Source: Cryomorphaceae bacterium (GTDB lineage: Bacteria; Bacteroidota; Bacteroidia; Flavobacteriales; Crocinitomicaceae). From it: a DNA stretch of 64,000 nt. Shown here piece by piece: positions 62,789-64,000 of this stretch (position 1 is its first letter; every line of letters begins with the position of its first letter). The stretch spans positions 611-64,610 of the forward strand of contig JAJTDX010000007.1 of assembly GCA_021298235.1 (NCBI GenBank), read 5' to 3'. The notes under the pieces were generated by a model that saw nothing but the letters and a program-made list of their open reading frames with translations, ran no database searches and was not told where the DNA came from. Position numbers and translations under genes: made by a program.

Positions 62789-63820
62789 ATGAATACGAAG
62801 CCAAGGGTATTACTCATTTACACAGGTGGCACGATCGGTATGATCAATGATCCACAAACGGGACAGCTGAAAAGTTTTGATTTTAATCATTTGCACCAGC
62901 ATGTTCCAGAGATCAACCGGATAAACGTGGATCTGAATACGGTGAGCTTCGATCAACCCATCGATTCCTCTGAGATGAATCCGTTGCGTTGGCAGCAAAT
63001 GGCACAGCTTGTTTTTGATCATTACAATAACTACGATGGTTTCGTCATTCTTCACGGTTCAGATACAATGGCTTTTTCTGCCTCTGCTTTGAGTTTTATG
63101 CTACAGGGACTGCGTAAACCGGTCATTTTTACAGGGTCACAATTACCAATAGGCACAATAAGAACCGATGGGAAAGAAAATTTAATCACTTCTATTGAAA
63201 TTGCTTCGGATATGGATGAGAATGGTCAGCCTATAGTACAGGAGGTTGCTGTTTATTTTGAATATTCTTTGTATAGGGGCAATAGAAGCTCCAAGGTTTC
63301 AGCAAATCAGTTTGAGGCTTTTTCCTCCCCGAATTGTGGGGAGCTGGCAAAAGCAGGGGTGACAATTTCGTACAACAGGGACATACTTTTCAGAACCTCA
63401 CTTCCGCATCTTGTGTATCAAAAAGAAATGAGTACCCGAGTAACATTGTTTAAAATATATCCGGGATTCTCCTCCGCATCTTACGTTAGTTTGTTTGATC
63501 GTACCAATACGGATGTTGTAATTTTGGAAACGTTTGGTTCCGGAAATGCTCCGAATGAACCCCAGTTTCAGACACTCATTGAGAATTATATTGCCGAAGG
63601 GGGTGTGATACTAAACATAACTCAGTGCAATTCTGGTTCTGTACAACAGGGTAAATATGCTACAAGCGCCTTCTTTGAAAAAGTGGGCGTAATCAGTGGG
63701 CGAGATCTAACTACAGAAAGCGCACTTACCAAGGTAATGCACCTTCTTGGACAGAATTTATCTCACACACAAATCAAAACTCAAATGCAAAGTGCTCTCT
63801 GCGGAGAAATGACCATTTGA
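62789..63820 (+). CDS. ansA: Type I asparaginase
   Basis: Product of 343 residues. It hydrolyses asparagine to aspartate and ammonia. The two catalytic Thr are in LLIYTGGTIGMIND and FVILHGSDTMAFSASALSF; the Lys is in RTDGKENLITSIEIA. There is no signal peptide, so it is cytoplasmic as expected for type I. It is the last gene of the galE chain. Confidence 0.93.
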   Translation: MNTKPRVLLIYTGGTIGMINDPQTGQLKSFDFNHLHQHVPEINRINVDLNTVSFDQPIDSSEMNPLRWQQMAQLVFDHYNNYDGFVILHGSDTMAFSASALSFMLQGLRKPVIFTGSQLPIGTIRTDGKENLITSIEIASDMDENGQPIVQEVAVYFEYSLYRGNRSSKVSANQFEAFSSPNCGELAKAGVTISYNRDILFRTSLPHLVYQKEMSTRVTLFKIYPGFSSASYVSLFDRTNTDVVILETFGSGNAPNEPQFQTLIENYIAEGGVILNITQCNSGSVQQGKYATSAFFEKVGVISGRDLTTESALTKVMHLLGQNLSHTQIKTQMQSALCGEMTI

Positions 63821-63834
63821 CCAAAGAATTTTAT

Positions 63835-63842
63835 TATTTTCG
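63835..63842 (+). promoter_or_regulatory. -7-like box (TATTTTCG) of tRNA-Ser
   Basis: TATTTTCG fits TAnnTTCG, 12 nt before the tRNA. A TTG at 63817-63819 (in the ansA stop region) is 15 nt above, slightly close. Confidence 0.4.
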
Positions 63843-63854
63843 TATCCCCAACAC

Positions 63855-63941
63855 AGAGAGGTGTCCGAGTGGTTGAAGGAGCTACCCTGGAAAGGTAGTA
63901 TACGGGTAACTGTATCGAGGGTTCGAATCCCTTCCTCTCTG
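63855..63941 (+). tRNA. tRNA-Ser (anticodon GGA)
   Basis: An 87-nt cloverleaf. Acceptor AGAGAGG with CCTCTCT, discriminator G (typical for Ser), no encoded CCA. Anticodon stem CTACC/GGTAG with loop CTGGAAA, giving GGA. Long variable arm (TATACGGGTAACTGTAT) and T arm GGGTTCGAATCCC. Confidence 0.96.
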
Positions 63942-63942
63942 C

Positions 63943-63973
63943 AAAAAGGTCTTACGTTAGTGAGGCCTTTTTC
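63943..63973 (+). terminator. Intrinsic terminator of tRNA-Ser
   Basis: AAAAAGGTCTTAC and GTGAGGCCTTTTT (two G-T pairs) form a 13-bp stem with a GTTA loop, starting right after the tRNA. The last 27 bases of the window hold nothing I can name. Confidence 0.88.
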
Positions 63974-64000
63974 ATTTGAAGGGATGAGAACCCTCGGGTT

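Noticed and set aside
1..64000. Defence island, prophage or integrative element
   Set aside because: No integrase, transposase, phage or restriction genes; composition and gene types look like core chromosome throughout.

Overview
The window is a stretch of core chromosome from a Bacteroidota bacterium, most likely of the order Flavobacteriales (close to the Crocinitomicaceae/Cryomorphaceae side; this rank is inferred). The signs are: type IX secretion (T9SS) sorting domains of type A and type B, a PorP/SprF-family protein, TonB-dependent receptor, SpoIIE-type phosphatase and TPR-kinase/LytTR pairs, DUF3098 and DUF3108 proteins, a lysyl-tRNA synthetase with a C-terminal extension, and promoters of the Bacteroidota type (TTG, about 19 nt, TAnnTTTG). 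Gene packing is tight, with many ATGA or TGATG overlaps. I see no phage, insertion sequence, CRISPR array or defence island.

Layout. 1-5053: tail of a T9SS cargo protein, lysS, a possible lysozyme-fold protein, and a SpoIIE phosphatase. 5054-5660: a 97-bp tandem repeat array and hairpins behind a tRNA-Leu(CAA). 5762-11090: hutI, a TraB/GumN protein, and an AddB-like helicase/nuclease gene broken by an in-frame amber codon. 11237-15942: two small hypothetical proteins, a LysE-type exporter, a MORN-repeat protein, marC and purN. 16094-19708: acpP-fabF-rnc, yraN and an rluB-type pseudouridine synthase, followed by two envelope proteins. 21277-28362: TonB receptor plus peptide-binding lipoprotein, methylmalonyl-CoA epimerase, a HAD phosphatase and a metal-dependent cyclase/hydrolase.

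28666-42796: a LytS/LytTR-like two-component pair, leuS (which lacks the KMSKS region), lepA, the ftsX-DUF3098-uppP-truB operon, queA and a GT2 enzyme. 42905-48223: a respiratory cluster (ctaB, two subunit III-like genes with large insertions, subunit IV, two SCO-like proteins, DUF420). 48321-55015: a surface adhesin cluster made of a T9SS type B protein with eight 80-residue repeats, a PorP/SprF protein and a PD40/OmpA-like protein. 55049-63941: a GT4 enzyme and metallo-hydrolase, ppk1, galE, an outer-membrane protein, tatD, ansA and tRNA-Ser(GGA).

The most notable signals are lesions or unusual structures inside ordinary genes. LeuRS lacks about 45-50 residues including its catalytic KMSKS loop. 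The AddB-like nuclease has a TAG directly after its DYK motif, although TAG is a normal stop elsewhere in the window. A family of hairpin repeats lies behind tRNA-Leu. Several genes have promoter -7 boxes so close to the ATG that they should be leaderless. Two such lesions in one window could also mean consensus or assembly errors, so raw reads are the first check.
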